Shown in pieces: positions 34,325-42,868 of a stretch of 45,922 nucleotides of DNA (its first letter is position 1; each line of letters starts with the position of its first letter). A program made the translations under genes and the position numbers. The notes under the pieces were generated by a model. The model was not told the origin of the DNA. It worked only from the letters and a program-made list of their open reading frames with translations, and searched no databases. Origin of the DNA: Mollicutes bacterium (GTDB taxonomy: Bacteria; Bacillota_I; Bacilli_A; Izemoplasmatales; Izemoplasmataceae); contig PWMS01000118.1 in NCBI GenBank assembly GCA_003558105.1, forward strand, positions 1-45,922, in the 5' to 3' direction.

Positions 34325-35591
34325 GATGACCACCGACCAAAACCGCTCGACGTTTTGCAGTCCCCGCCTCTAAATAAGAGGTTAAGCGCATGACACTGTT
34401 TTTACCAAAGCGGCGTTTAATTTGATCCAGGGCTTCAAATAGCTGTGTTTCGTTTTCTTTTTTTGCCAACGATTCAAAGAAGCTCAGTTGTTCAAAGGCC
34501 CGTTTCGGCTGAAGATTGGTCGCTCTTAGGGAGATTTTACGAATCGCAACCCCTTCATAATGGTCCTTAAAAAGTTGCAAGCAAGCGGTTAGAATCGCGC
34601 TCGATAAATCGCTTGCATACGCCAAGGATTTCTGTCTTGAAAAGCCCCCGCCTGTGGCTTTTGAATACCCGATACTTAAATGGATGGTCTTGGCTTCTTT
34701 ACGAATAAAACGTAACTTTTCCGCTGTTTCATCGGCCATTTCCAAAAGCAAGACGAAAATTTCAGCCGCGTGATAATCGTGATAAAGCGTCTGGCCTAGC
34801 CCCACGCTTTTCATGGGGGTTTTGATATCGCGGTGTTTTTCTTTGATGATGGCTTGATCTAGGCCGTGGGCATGGTAATACAGTTCTTCTCCGATGATGC
34901 CAAAATGTTTCTTTAAAAGCTTAACGTTACTTTGCGCGATATCGCCGATTTGATACATGCCAAGCCCATTGAGCCTTTTTTCCATGCGCGCGCCAATACC
35001 CCACATTTTGCTTAAGGGTTTAACCGGCCAAAGCTCGTTTTCAACATCTTGATAACGCATCGCCTCAAGGTGTTTTGGCGATTGTTTGCTTTTTAAATCA
35101 AGGGCTAGCTTACTAAGCAAAAGGTTGTCGCCAAGCCCAGCGCTTGAAGGGATCTTGGTGGTTTTATAAATGTCGCGCATAATCGTTTTGGTGAGTTGAT
35201 AAGCATTCATATCATAGTAGTTAAGATAATCGGTCAAGTCTAAAAACGCTTCATCGACGCTGTAGATGTGAAGATCTTCTTTCGCGACATAGTTTAGGTA
35301 TATCGCGATAATATCGCGGGAAAAGCGGATATAGGTTTTCATTTGCGGTGGGGCCACAATCACGTTTTTGGGCAAATGTTTCAATTCGAAAATACGGGCT
35401 CTGGAGGGAACGCCTTGTCGTTTTAAAAAAGGGCTAACAGCTAGCACAATCGAACCTTCGCCCCGAGATTTATCGGCCACAATCAATGGCGTTTTAAAGG
35501 GATCTAAGCCTCTTAAAACGCATTCTACAGATGCATAGAAACTCTTTAGATCAATGCACGCGATTTCGCGTTTGATACAATCATCTTCCAA
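34317..35591 (-). CDS. uvrX: Y-family translesion DNA polymerase, UvrX/UmuC type
   Basis: The 424-residue protein is a Y-family polymerase (DinB/UmuC superfamily) that copies damaged templates. Catalytic segments are IACIDLKSFYASVECVLRGL (first Asp), IYSVDEAFLDLT (Asp-Glu pair) and KIPSSAGLGDNLLLSKLALD. The thumb has an HhH-like MWGIGARMEKRLNGLGMYQIGD region, and the little-finger domain follows. No ATG is in frame near the start; TTG at 35591 follows GGTGGTG with a 7-base spacing. It is co-transcribed with the YolD-like gene. No LexA box was recognised upstream. Confidence 0.92.
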   Translation of the reverse strand: MEDDCIKREIACIDLKSFYASVECVLRGLDPFKTPLIVADKSRGEGSIVLAVSPFLKRQGVPSRARIFELKHLPKNVIVAPPQMKTYIRFSRDIIAIYLNYVAKEDLHIYSVDEAFLDLTDYLNYYDMNAYQLTKTIMRDIYKTTKIPSSAGLGDNLLLSKLALDLKSKQSPKHLEAMRYQDVENELWPVKPLSKMWGIGARMEKRLNGLGMYQIGDIAQSNVKLLKKHFGIIGEELYYHAHGLDQAIIKEKHRDIKTPMKSVGLGQTLYHDYHAAEIFVLLLEMADETAEKLRFIRKEAKTIHLSIGYSKATGGGFSRQKSLAYASDLSSAILTACLQLFKDHYEGVAIRKISLRATNLQPKRAFEQLSFFESLAKKENETQLFEALDQIKRRFGKNSVMRLTSYLEAGTAKRRAVLVGGHRG

Positions 35592-35599
35592 GAAAAAAC

Positions 35600-35629
35600 A
35601 CCACCTTTTTTGAGGGTGGCTTTATTATA
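35600..35629 (-). promoter_or_regulatory. uvrX -10 box and inverted repeat covering its RBS
   Basis: TATAAT (minus strand, 35629-35624) is followed by GCCACC (35620-35615), nine bases, and GGTGGT (35605-35600), then six T. GGTGGT is also the ribosome binding site of the TTG start. A start seven bases after the -10 would fall inside the first arm, so the repeat may act in DNA, or as a terminator for upstream transcription. Confidence 0.5.
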
Positions 35630-35681
35630 ACAAGGATTTTTTAGAATATTTAGGATTGACATTTACCTAGTTTTTTGAAAG

Positions 35682-35708
35682 AAAAGTGCCGTCTATGGAA
35701 ACGGCTCT
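35682..35708 (-). terminator. Terminator of the hisS-to-phospholipase gene run
   Basis: Minus strand GCCGT-TTCCATAG-ACGGC with a short ACTTTTC tail, just after the last gene. It is of moderate strength. Confidence 0.6.
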
Positions 35709-35717
35709 TTAAAATTT

Positions 35718-36686
35718 TTATAAACGTTTTTGCGTGTAAATATTAAAATATTGCATCGGTCTTTGATCGTCGCAATCAAGCCCGGTATTGAGTGAGCGGT
35801 TTTTAAAGGTTTGCGTATATGTGAGGGGTTGTTGATGAAAGATATGGTTATATACCGCCTCAATTAAGGCTTTAGCCCGCTCGATGGCTTTTTGATAAAG
35901 GGTGGCGACGCTGTCACAAATGGTTTCGTTGGTGATGGGATGATGCCAACACGTCTCTTTTTGGTTGAGATAGTCGTATTGCTGGTCAAAGCCGTAAAAG
36001 GATAGATCTTTAAAACATAAATCACGCTTTTTATTGAATAAATCAACGAAGCGGTAAAGCTGTTTTTTCAGGCCAAAGCGATCGTAAACCCCGTATTTTA
36101 AGACCCGGCGCATGCTAATCAGGCCTTTTTCATAGATCGCGCCCGCATGCTCGATATCATAGACATCTTTTAAGGTTTCATCGAGTAAGGTGATTATCTC
36201 TTCGCTTAACTCATGATTGATTAAAGCGGTTTTGTGCAGGGCTAAAGTATGGGGTTTTTGTTGGTAGCGTTGCTTTAGGAAGTGGGCGTCGATATGACGT
36301 TCAAAACGAAGGTGTAAACCTCTGAGCTTTTTTTTGGCGGGTTCATCGGGTTGATAAATACCGACGCGATGATAGACATAAGGATGGATGGTTGTATCGA
36401 GGGAAAAGTGGGCGATATAACCAAACAAAAAACCCAGTTTAATCGCACTTGGATCGGCTTTGATGGTTTCAATTAAGGTTTTAAAACATAAATTGATCGA
36501 TTCGCCATGGAGACGGTCCCCAATGTCCATCGCGGTTTTACGCTTTTTAAAAATTCGGTAAAAATAAGGGTCGGGCCCTTGGCTTCCAAGCGTAAAATAG
36601 TTTTCATCAAACGCTTGAACTATATCAGGATCTAGGGTTTTGATCAAATCTCTTGCCATTTCACGATGCATCGCAATATCGGCCAT
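35718..36686 (-). CDS. Zinc-dependent phospholipase C family protein
   Basis: The product (about 322 residues) belongs to the Zn_dep_PLPC-like family. An N-terminal MADIAMHREMARDLI helix is followed by FTLGSQGPDPYFY (GPD motif), RLHGESINLCF, FLFGYIAHFSLDTTIHPYVYH with several His and Asp for metal binding, and HLRFERHIDAHFL. No signal peptide is present, so it is probably cytosolic and not a secreted toxin; its substrate is unknown. The ATG at 36686 has AAGGTG seven bases upstream; the longer frame starts at GTG 36695. It is the last gene of the run started by hisS, ten bases after rluD. Confidence 0.85.
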   Translation of the reverse strand: MADIAMHREMARDLIKTLDPDIVQAFDENYFTLGSQGPDPYFYRIFKKRKTAMDIGDRLHGESINLCFKTLIETIKADPSAIKLGFLFGYIAHFSLDTTIHPYVYHRVGIYQPDEPAKKKLRGLHLRFERHIDAHFLKQRYQQKPHTLALHKTALINHELSEEIITLLDETLKDVYDIEHAGAIYEKGLISMRRVLKYGVYDRFGLKKQLYRFVDLFNKKRDLCFKDLSFYGFDQQYDYLNQKETCWHHPITNETICDSVATLYQKAIERAKALIEAVYNHIFHQQPLTYTQTFKNRSLNTGLDCDDQRPMQYFNIYTQKRL

Positions 36687-36696
36687 ATCTTTCACC

Positions 36697-37593
36697 TTAG
36701 GATAGTGACTTTAGTTTTTCGTCAAATATTGTAGGTAATTTTGCGTGGAATGTCAACGGTTTTGCGGTTTTAGGGTGTAAAAAGGATATTTTTGAAGCGT
36801 GCAAGTATTGCCCTGTGGTTTCTTGATGCTTTTTGAAGCCATAGGTTAAATCGCCGAGGATGGGATGTTCAATATACTGCATATGGACGCGGATTTGATG
36901 GGTTCGGCCGGTTTCGAGTTGACATTTGATTAAGGTCGTATCTTGAAACCGTTTGACCACTTCAAAATGGGTGATGGCTTCTTTCCCGCTTTCAATGATG
37001 CTCATCTGTTGGCGTTTTTTTGGGTGGCGTCCAATCGGGGCGATCACTTTTCCGCGGTTATGATCGATCACGCCTTCAACAAGCGCGTGGTATTCGCGTT
37101 TAATTGTGCGTTCTTTAAGCGCGGCTTGTAAAATGTTCAGACTTTCTTGTGTCTTGGCGACCAAAAGCAAGCCACTGGTATCTTTGTCTAGTCTGTGGAC
37201 AATGCCGGGGCGCATTGGGTCCTCAAAATTGGCGCTATCGATATGATTTAAAAGCCCGTGCACCAAGGTTTCACCTTTGGTGGTATGCGAAGGATGTACC
37301 ACTAAGCCAGAAGGTTTGTTGATGACCATCACATCGTCGTCTTCATAGACGATTAAAAGCGGCATATCGACAGGTTTTAAAGGTTCATGGCTTTTGGCTT
37401 CAATCTTTACCGTGATGGTCTCACCCGTCTTGACTTTATAAGCGGGTTTCTTGGCGGTATCATCGACGAGGATGGCGTTTTTTTCTAAAAGTGTGCCAAT
37501 TTGCGCGCGGGAAATATCTTCTAGCAAGATGGTTAAAACTTTATCCAAACGCTTGTGATGAAAATCTTTTGTTATTTTAAACGTTTTTTTCAT
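36697..37593 (-). CDS. rluD: 23S rRNA pseudouridine synthase, RluD family
   Basis: The product (298 residues) is an RluA/RluD-type pseudouridine synthase. An N-terminal S4 RNA-binding domain (about residues 10-65) precedes the catalytic domain with VINKPSGLVVHPS and the active-site GIVHRLDKDTSGLLLVAK, whose Asp in HRLDKD attacks the uridine. QTGRTHQIRVH-type motif is seen as LETGRTHQIRVHMQY. GGAGG is seven bases before ATG 37593; the frame extends upstream but without support. It overlaps lspA by 17 bases; lspA-rluD is a common pair in Firmicutes. Confidence 0.95.
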   Translation of the reverse strand: MKKTFKITKDFHHKRLDKVLTILLEDISRAQIGTLLEKNAILVDDTAKKPAYKVKTGETITVKIEAKSHEPLKPVDMPLLIVYEDDDVMVINKPSGLVVHPSHTTKGETLVHGLLNHIDSANFEDPMRPGIVHRLDKDTSGLLLVAKTQESLNILQAALKERTIKREYHALVEGVIDHNRGKVIAPIGRHPKKRQQMSIIESGKEAITHFEVVKRFQDTTLIKCQLETGRTHQIRVHMQYIEHPILGDLTYGFKKHQETTGQYLHASKISFLHPKTAKPLTFHAKLPTIFDEKLKSLS

Positions 37594-38080
37594 CGTTTTT
37601 CCTCCGCAAAGATTCAAAGATAAAGATATCGATAGCCAAGGCGAAAAAGCCTATGGTCAAGGCCATATCGGCTATATTAAAGATGGGAAAATTATCGCTT
37701 AAAATCCATGCGTCGATCATATCGATAACTTTCCCGCCTTCTCGAAATAAGCGATCGATAAAATTACCGATGGTCCCACCTATCAACAAGGTAATGCCTA
37801 AGCTATAGAAAAAATTCTTTTTAAAATGAGCGGTGTGTGCCATCGCGATAAAGACGATCAAAGCGATGATGGTCACAACGATAAAAAAGAGGGTTTGGCC
37901 TTGTAAAAACCCAAAGCCCATGCCCGTATTTTCATGATAACTCAAGCTTAAAAAGCGCGGAATGATAACGATTGCCTCCGCGTCTTTGAGATGTTTAATC
38001 GCAAGGTACTTTGTCCATTGATCAAGTGCGATAATCGCGACGATGATGATCGCCATGATGAGATACGTTTTTTTTCGCAT
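37577..38080 (-). CDS. lspA: Prolipoprotein signal peptidase (signal peptidase II)
   Basis: The 167-residue membrane aspartyl protease cleaves signal peptides of lipoproteins after lipid attachment, such as the two binding lipoproteins in this window. It has four membrane segments, the DQWTKYLAI opening, HENTGMGFGF, GGTIGNFIDRLF with catalytic Asp109, and FPIFNIADMALTIGF with catalytic Asp138. The length fits the family. It overlaps rluD downstream and follows a small membrane-protein gene. Confidence 0.96.
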   Translation of the reverse strand: MRKKTYLIMAIIIVAIIALDQWTKYLAIKHLKDAEAIVIIPRFLSLSYHENTGMGFGFLQGQTLFFIVVTIIALIVFIAMAHTAHFKKNFFYSLGITLLIGGTIGNFIDRLFREGGKVIDMIDAWILSDNFPIFNIADMALTIGFFALAIDIFIFESLRRKNDEKNV

Positions 38081-38091
38081 AAAGTCACATC

Positions 38092-38448
38092 CTATCTATA
38101 CATTGGAACCAACATGATCATTAAAATGATGCCTATAACTAGTATTAGGCCCATAAAAAGGCTCATTTCAGTTACCAATACTTTGCGGCTTAGTTCTTTT
38201 TTATGCCCGTGGTATTGCGCTAAGGTTTTGTGGGTAAAATAAACCCAAAAGCCAAAAAAGCTGGCTGCGCCTAAGATGAGCAAGAAACTAAAGAAATAAA
38301 TACGGTATAAAAAGAGTAAAAACAAATTGATGATTAAAGCCAAGATGGGGGTCATAATAAACAAGGCGAAAATAAGCCCTGTCAATAGCGCTAATACAAT
38401 CTGTTTTTTATGGTAGGCTTGGTAGTAATTTATAAAGGTCTGTTTCAT
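38092..38448 (-). CDS. Small membrane protein of unknown function
   Basis: The 118-residue protein was not recognised. Four hydrophobic segments are visible, at about residues 15-35, 36-48 joined to 50-70 and 92-114, with a basic loop HKTLAQYHGHKKELSRK between the last two. Its ATG overlaps the stop of the YlbL-like gene by four bases and it ends 11 bases before lspA, so it is part of the same operon. No function can be assigned. Confidence 0.75.
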   Translation of the reverse strand: MKQTFINYYQAYHKKQIVLALLTGLIFALFIMTPILALIINLFLLFLYRIYFFSFLLILGAASFFGFWVYFTHKTLAQYHGHKKELSRKVLVTEMSLFMGLILVIGIILMIMLVPMYR

Positions 38449-39476
38449 TCCTTCTCACCTGCTTGATGACGCAAAAGGGCATCGAGAATCTCCGCAAACC
38501 GCTCCACACCGATGATTTGCATATCGGCGCCAATGGCTTCAGCGGTTTCTAAAGCAAGGCTATAGTTGTCGTTATTGAGTTGGTCATTACGCGGCACAAA
38601 GAAGATATCAACGCCCCGTAGATGGGCGGTGATGACTTTTTCAGGAATTGAACCGACGCTGGTGGCTCTACCATCGATGGTAATGCCCCCGGTTCCCGCA
38701 ATAACGATGCCTTTGGTCAGGTCTTCTTCGCTTAAGGCATTATAGATATAAAGCGTCTGCATCAGCCCACCAGAGGGGCCACCAACTAAAGAGTCATAAC
38801 GCTTTAAATTCGCATCGGCGTGGGTAATGCGATAATATTCTCTCAAATTAAGACCGAAATAACAACCGTCATTCCGTGTTTGTTTTTTGATATGCAGGGT
38901 ATCGATATCGCCATTTGTACGCTCTACTTCAAATTCATGATATTCATCACAAGCTGCGATAAAAATAGTAGACAAGACATCATCGTTGCCATTAACGCTT
39001 ATGATGATATCGCCAATGTTCAATTGACCTTCTTCGATTTCAATGTAGTTATAGATTAGTCGAACAATGAATTCAATCTCGTATTCAATCGCCATCCCGA
39101 GGGCTTCTAAGGACGTGATAAAAGAAGCGTCAATCGAGGTGTTGCGATCCACTTGACCACTTTCAAATAAATCGCGATCAGAAACGCCATCATCGATGAC
39201 AGATTCAGGTAATTTAAGCACCTCGTGATACGGATTCATGGAAGCGACCATAAACTGCATAAAGGTAGGGCGTCTAAAGGACATGACATAAATGGAGTAA
39301 ATAGGATTTTCCTGTGGGTATTCATCTTCAAGTTCGATATAGTTAGAGACATTGGTTAAATTGCCCGGGGTCGAAACCCTGTAGTCGATTCTGTAGGTAA
39401 AGATAAACATCAAAAACAACCAAGGTATCGCTAAAAAGGCAAACCAACGCCAGTGTTTTTTAAACATCGCTTTCAT
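38445..39476 (-). CDS. Membrane-anchored PDZ / Lon-type (S16) protease, YlbL/SepM-like
   Basis: The 343-residue protein has one N-terminal membrane anchor (about 10-29), a PDZ domain with LNIGDIIISVNG (about 152-163), and a C-terminal Lon-like serine protease domain. The catalytic Ser235 is in GGPSGGL and Lys280 in GSIPEKVITA. Relatives (YlbL, SepM) are extracytoplasmic proteases that process peptides or membrane proteins; the substrate here is unknown. GGTGAT six bases upstream supports the first ATG. The gene overlaps the dCMP deaminase gene by 17 bases and the next gene by four. Confidence 0.9.
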   Translation of the reverse strand: MKAMFKKHWRWFAFLAIPWLFLMFIFTYRIDYRVSTPGNLTNVSNYIELEDEYPQENPIYSIYVMSFRRPTFMQFMVASMNPYHEVLKLPESVIDDGVSDRDLFESGQVDRNTSIDASFITSLEALGMAIEYEIEFIVRLIYNYIEIEEGQLNIGDIIISVNGNDDVLSTIFIAACDEYHEFEVERTNGDIDTLHIKKQTRNDGCYFGLNLREYYRITHADANLKRYDSLVGGPSGGLMQTLYIYNALSEEDLTKGIVIAGTGGITIDGRATSVGSIPEKVITAHLRGVDIFFVPRNDQLNNDNYSLALETAEAIGADMQIIGVERFAEILDALLRHQAGEKE

Positions 39477-39939
39477 CGATCATCACCGTGAAGTTTTTGA
39501 TTTGACGTGTCTTGATTCCTGCGTCTTTTAACATCCGCATAGAGGCTTTAACGCTACTTTTTTCTTGATATTTGTTTTCGACATAGACAATTTCCTTGAT
39601 GCCGCTTTGGATGATTAGTTTCGCACATTCATGACAAGGAAAAAGCGTCACATAAAGCTTAGCGTCTTCTAGTGTGACGGTACTGTTTAAAATCGCATTG
39701 GGCTCCGCATGGACCACATAAGGGTATTTGGTATTTAGAAACTCCCCTTCGCTTTCCCATGGGTAATCATCATCGTCGATGCCGATGGGAAAGCCGTTGT
39801 AGCCGATACCGATAATGCGGTTTTTTTGATTGACAATACAGGCGCCTACTTGTGTTTTGGGATCTTTGGAACGGGCCGCCGATAATTTAGCGACCCCCAT
39901 AAAATAGGTGTCCCAAGCAATATAGTCTTGACGTTTCAT
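39460..39939 (-). CDS. comEB: Deoxycytidylate deaminase (ComEB-like)
   Basis: The 159-residue protein is a zinc-dependent deaminase of the dCMP type, making dUMP for dTTP synthesis. The zinc site is VVHAEPNAIL (His77, Glu79) and FPCHECAKLII (Cys102, Cys105). The opening TYFMGVAKLSAARSKDPKTQVGACIV and the GIGYNGFPIGIDD segment are typical. It is called ComEB by similarity; no comEA or comEC gene is adjacent, so a role in competence is not implied. It follows msrA by four bases. Confidence 0.93.
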   Translation of the reverse strand: MKRQDYIAWDTYFMGVAKLSAARSKDPKTQVGACIVNQKNRIIGIGYNGFPIGIDDDDYPWESEGEFLNTKYPYVVHAEPNAILNSTVTLEDAKLYVTLFPCHECAKLIIQSGIKEIVYVENKYQEKSSVKASMRMLKDAGIKTRQIKNFTVMIDESDV

Positions 39940-39943
39940 ACCA

Positions 39944-40435
39944 TCATCCTTTAATTTTTTTAACGCTATCCAAATTTACATGGCAATAGCCACTGGGATT
40001 TTTGTCGAGATAATCCTGATGATAAGCTTCAGCTTCATAAAAAGGTAAATCGGTTTTAAAGGTAAGTTGTAGCGGTTTTTTATAATCGTCTTTAACGCCC
40101 TCGATGAATTGGTCAAGCTCACGTTTTTGGGTGTCGCTATAATTATAGACACCACTGCGATATTGCGCCCCGATATCGGGGCCTTGACGGTTAAAAAGCG
40201 TGGGGTCAATGATATTAAACAGGTGTTTTAAAAGCGTCTTTAAAGCCACTTTTTCGCTATCATAGGTGATTTTTATCGCTTCGGCATGGCCACTACCACT
40301 GCAAACGTCTTCATAACTAGGGTTTGCTTTATGGCCATCGATATAGCCAACCGTGATATCTACAATCCCTTCGATTTGTTTAAAATAGGCTTCAACGCCC
40401 CAAAAACAGCCGCCGGCAAAAACAATGGTTTCCAT
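39944..40435 (-). CDS. msrA: Peptide methionine sulfoxide reductase A
   Basis: The 163-residue enzyme repairs oxidised methionine (S-sulfoxide) in proteins. The active site FAGGCFWGVEAYF holds the nucleophilic Cys10. Other family segments are YDSEKVALKTLLKHLFNIIDPT, GPDIGAQYRSGVYN and EAYHQDYLDKNPSGYCH; the last Cys may serve in recycling. It starts at the last base of tcdA (TAATG overlap) and is not fused to msrB, which is not in the window. Confidence 0.96.
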   Translation of the reverse strand: METIVFAGGCFWGVEAYFKQIEGIVDITVGYIDGHKANPSYEDVCSGSGHAEAIKITYDSEKVALKTLLKHLFNIIDPTLFNRQGPDIGAQYRSGVYNYSDTQKRELDQFIEGVKDDYKKPLQLTFKTDLPFYEAEAYHQDYLDKNPSGYCHVNLDSVKKIKG

Positions 40436-41127
40436 TACGCATCATTCCTTAAGAGAATTTCAACCGCTTTTTCCGCCGCAAACAAACCTAGGGAAGGGGG
40501 TGAGAAAGGACTTGAAGCGATCGTTTTAAAATCTTTGTCGCGGTTGATGGGTTCTTGTGAATAGATTACATCGACTTCTTGATTAATACCAGCCTTACGC
40601 AGTAACTTACGCATTTTTGAGGCTAGCTTATCGTGGGTCATCTTGAATAAATCGCCGTATTGTGCTTGGTTGGACCGAATGCGAAAACCAGCACCAACCA
40701 CGTGTAAACTCGGTATTTGTTTGCTTTTACAAGCTTTAATTAAATCGACTTTTAAGCGGTAATCATCAAAAGCATCCAGCACCAAATCAAGTTTATCATC
40801 GAGCCACTCGTGTTTGGTATCATCATAAAAGGCGTGATGCGTGATGATTTTAACCTCTGGGTTAATGTCTTGCATCCGGATTTTAGCGACCTCAACTTTG
40901 GGTTTTCCAAGGGTGGAGTGAAGCGCCAAGAGTTGCCGGTTTAAATTGTTTTTTTGAACCACATCGCCATCAACGAGGATCAGCCGTCCAATCCCGATTC
41001 TTACCAAAGCTTCTACCGCGGTTGCCCCGACGCCGCCTAGCCCGATAATCATTACAGTTTTTTCTTTTAATTGCATGAGGGCATCTTGACCATAAAGCGG
41101 GATCAAACGTTCAAAGGCTTCATTCAC
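40435..41127 (-). CDS. tcdA: tRNA threonylcarbamoyladenosine dehydratase (TcdA)
   Basis: The 230-residue ThiF/E1-like protein has the nucleotide site MIIGLGGVGATAVEAL (about 27-42), the Arg finger region NNLNRQLLAL, and LVLDAFDDYRLKVDLI. Length and the SPFSPPSLGLFAAEKAVE C-terminus match TcdA, which cyclises t6A to ct6A in tRNAs with ATP. It overlaps aspS by eight bases, a common genomic link to tRNA synthetase genes. MoeB/ThiF is less likely, as no CxxC zinc motifs are seen. Confidence 0.92.
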   Translation of the reverse strand: MNEAFERLIPLYGQDALMQLKEKTVMIIGLGGVGATAVEALVRIGIGRLILVDGDVVQKNNLNRQLLALHSTLGKPKVEVAKIRMQDINPEVKIITHHAFYDDTKHEWLDDKLDLVLDAFDDYRLKVDLIKACKSKQIPSLHVVGAGFRIRSNQAQYGDLFKMTHDKLASKMRKLLRKAGINQEVDVIYSQEPINRDKDFKTIASSPFSPPSLGLFAAEKAVEILLRNDA

Positions 41128-42868
41128 GTCGTTTCAAACCTAAAGCTTTAAGTTGTTCATCGGAAACCTCACCGGGCGCATCTGAGAGTAAACAATGGGC
41201 GCTGGCGGTTTTAGGAAACGCGATGACATCGCGCATATTTTTGGTGCCGGTTAAAATCATCACCAAACGATCCAAGCCAAAGGCGATACCGCCATGCGGC
41301 GGGGTGCCATATTGTAAGGCGTCCACAAAGAAACCGAATTGTTGGCGAATGGCAGTTTCATCCATCCCTAAGACGGTGAAGACATCGTTTTGCATGGTCA
41401 GTTCGTGAATTCTTAAGGAGCCGCCGCCGAGTTCTTGGCCTTGGGCCACAAGGTCATAGCCATACGCTAAAACGTCGCTTGGGGCATCTTTAATACGGTC
41501 TTTATCTTGATCGTGGACTTTGGTGAAAGGATGATGCAAAGCTTGGTAACGGTCTTCTTCTTCGTTGTATTCAAACATGGGCCAATCGGTAACCCAGGTA
41601 AAATCAAATTCATTATCATCGATCAAGCCTTGTTCTTTGGCAATACGGTTTCTTAAATAAGCAAGCGCGGCGTTGGTGGTGTTTGCTTTATCGGCCACAA
41701 CAAGCATCATGTCGCCTTCTTCTAGTTTTGTTATCGATTTAAACATGGTCAGTTCGGCCTCGGACATAAATTTTGTCACAGGGCCACTCAAGGTATGATC
41801 CTGCATTTTGAAAAAGGCGAGGCCTTTAGCCCCATATTTTGCGACATCTTTGGTGAGTTGATCGATGTTTTTACGGGAGTATAGCTTGGCGCCGTTTTTA
41901 ATCGGTAAGCCTTTGATAAGGCCCCCTTTATCTAAAACGGTCTTAAAAACCTTGAAATCGGTCTTTTTAAAAATATCGTTTAAGGTAATCAGTTTCATCG
42001 CAAAGCGGGTATCGGGTTTATCGGTACCGTAGTGTTTTAAAGCCTCTTGATAGGTCAATCTTGGAAATGGCGTTTTAAGTTCGATGCCTTTGATTTTTTT
42101 AAGCAAGGCTTTTATCATGCCTTCGCTTAAACGCATCACGTCATCTTCTGAGACAAAGGCCATCTCGATATCGATTTGCGTAAACTCAGGTTGCCGATCG
42201 GCTCTTAAGTCCTCATCTCTAAAGCAACGGGCAATTTGATAGTATTTTTCAAAGCCGCCGACCATCAAGAGTTGTTTGAAGATTTGGGGTGATTGTGGTA
42301 AGGCATAAAAATTACCGGGGTAATTGCGGGAAGGCACGACATAATCGCGGGCGCCTTCGGGGGTGCTTCTGGTCAGATAAGGCGTTTCGATATCATAGAA
42401 GTTTTGGCTGTTTAAAAAATCCCGGATCGTCGCGGTAATCTTGTGTCTGGTTTTTAGGATGTTTTGCAGATAAGGGCGTCTTAAATCCAAATAGCGGTAC
42501 TTAAGACGGGTGTCTTCTAAGGCGTCGGTATCGTCTTGAATCAACATCGGACTTTGTTTGGCTAGCGATAAAACATGAAGCGTATCGACGTCGATTTCGA
42601 TGTCGCCGGTATGGAGGTTGGGGTTTTTACTGCTGCGTTCTCTAACATGGCCGCCAACTTCAATGACGCTTTCGGTTTTCAGTTTTTCCGCTTGAGCTTT
42701 TAAGGGATTATCCGCGTCAAAGGCGAGTTGTGTTAAGCCTTCGCTGTCTCTTAGATCGACAAAGACCAAGTTGCCTAAATCGCGTTTTTTACGCACAAAG
42801 CCTTTTAAAAATACCGTTTTATTGATATCGTTCATGGTTAATTCGTTATTATGATGGGTGTATTTCAT
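41120..42868 (-). CDS. aspS: Aspartyl-tRNA synthetase
   Basis: The 582-residue class IIb synthetase is of the bacterial type. The N-terminal OB fold (about 1-110) binds the anticodon. Motif 2 region is YQIARCFRDEDLRADRQPEFTQIDIEM (as YQIARCFRDEDLR and ADRQPEFTQIDIEM), a GAD insertion domain follows (about 280-400), and motif 3 is GIAFGLDRLVMILTG. QSPQIFKQLLM is also conserved. Its ATG overlaps the hisS stop by four bases. Whether it also charges tRNA-Asn cannot be decided from the sequence alone. Confidence 0.97.
   Translation of the reverse strand: MKYTHHNNELTMNDINKTVFLKGFVRKKRDLGNLVFVDLRDSEGLTQLAFDADNPLKAQAEKLKTESVIEVGGHVRERSSKNPNLHTGDIEIDVDTLHVLSLAKQSPMLIQDDTDALEDTRLKYRYLDLRRPYLQNILKTRHKITATIRDFLNSQNFYDIETPYLTRSTPEGARDYVVPSRNYPGNFYALPQSPQIFKQLLMVGGFEKYYQIARCFRDEDLRADRQPEFTQIDIEMAFVSEDDVMRLSEGMIKALLKKIKGIELKTPFPRLTYQEALKHYGTDKPDTRFAMKLITLNDIFKKTDFKVFKTVLDKGGLIKGLPIKNGAKLYSRKNIDQLTKDVAKYGAKGLAFFKMQDHTLSGPVTKFMSEAELTMFKSITKLEEGDMMLVVADKANTTNAALAYLRNRIAKEQGLIDDNEFDFTWVTDWPMFEYNEEEDRYQALHHPFTKVHDQDKDRIKDAPSDVLAYGYDLVAQGQELGGGSLRIHELTMQNDVFTVLGMDETAIRQQFGFFVDALQYGTPPHGGIAFGLDRLVMILTGTKNMRDVIAFPKTASAHCLLSDAPGEVSDEQLKALGLKRRE

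Noticed and set aside
35592-35681. LexA/SOS box before uvrX
   Set aside because: No match to the Gram-positive LexA site (CGAAC-N4-GTTCG) was found.
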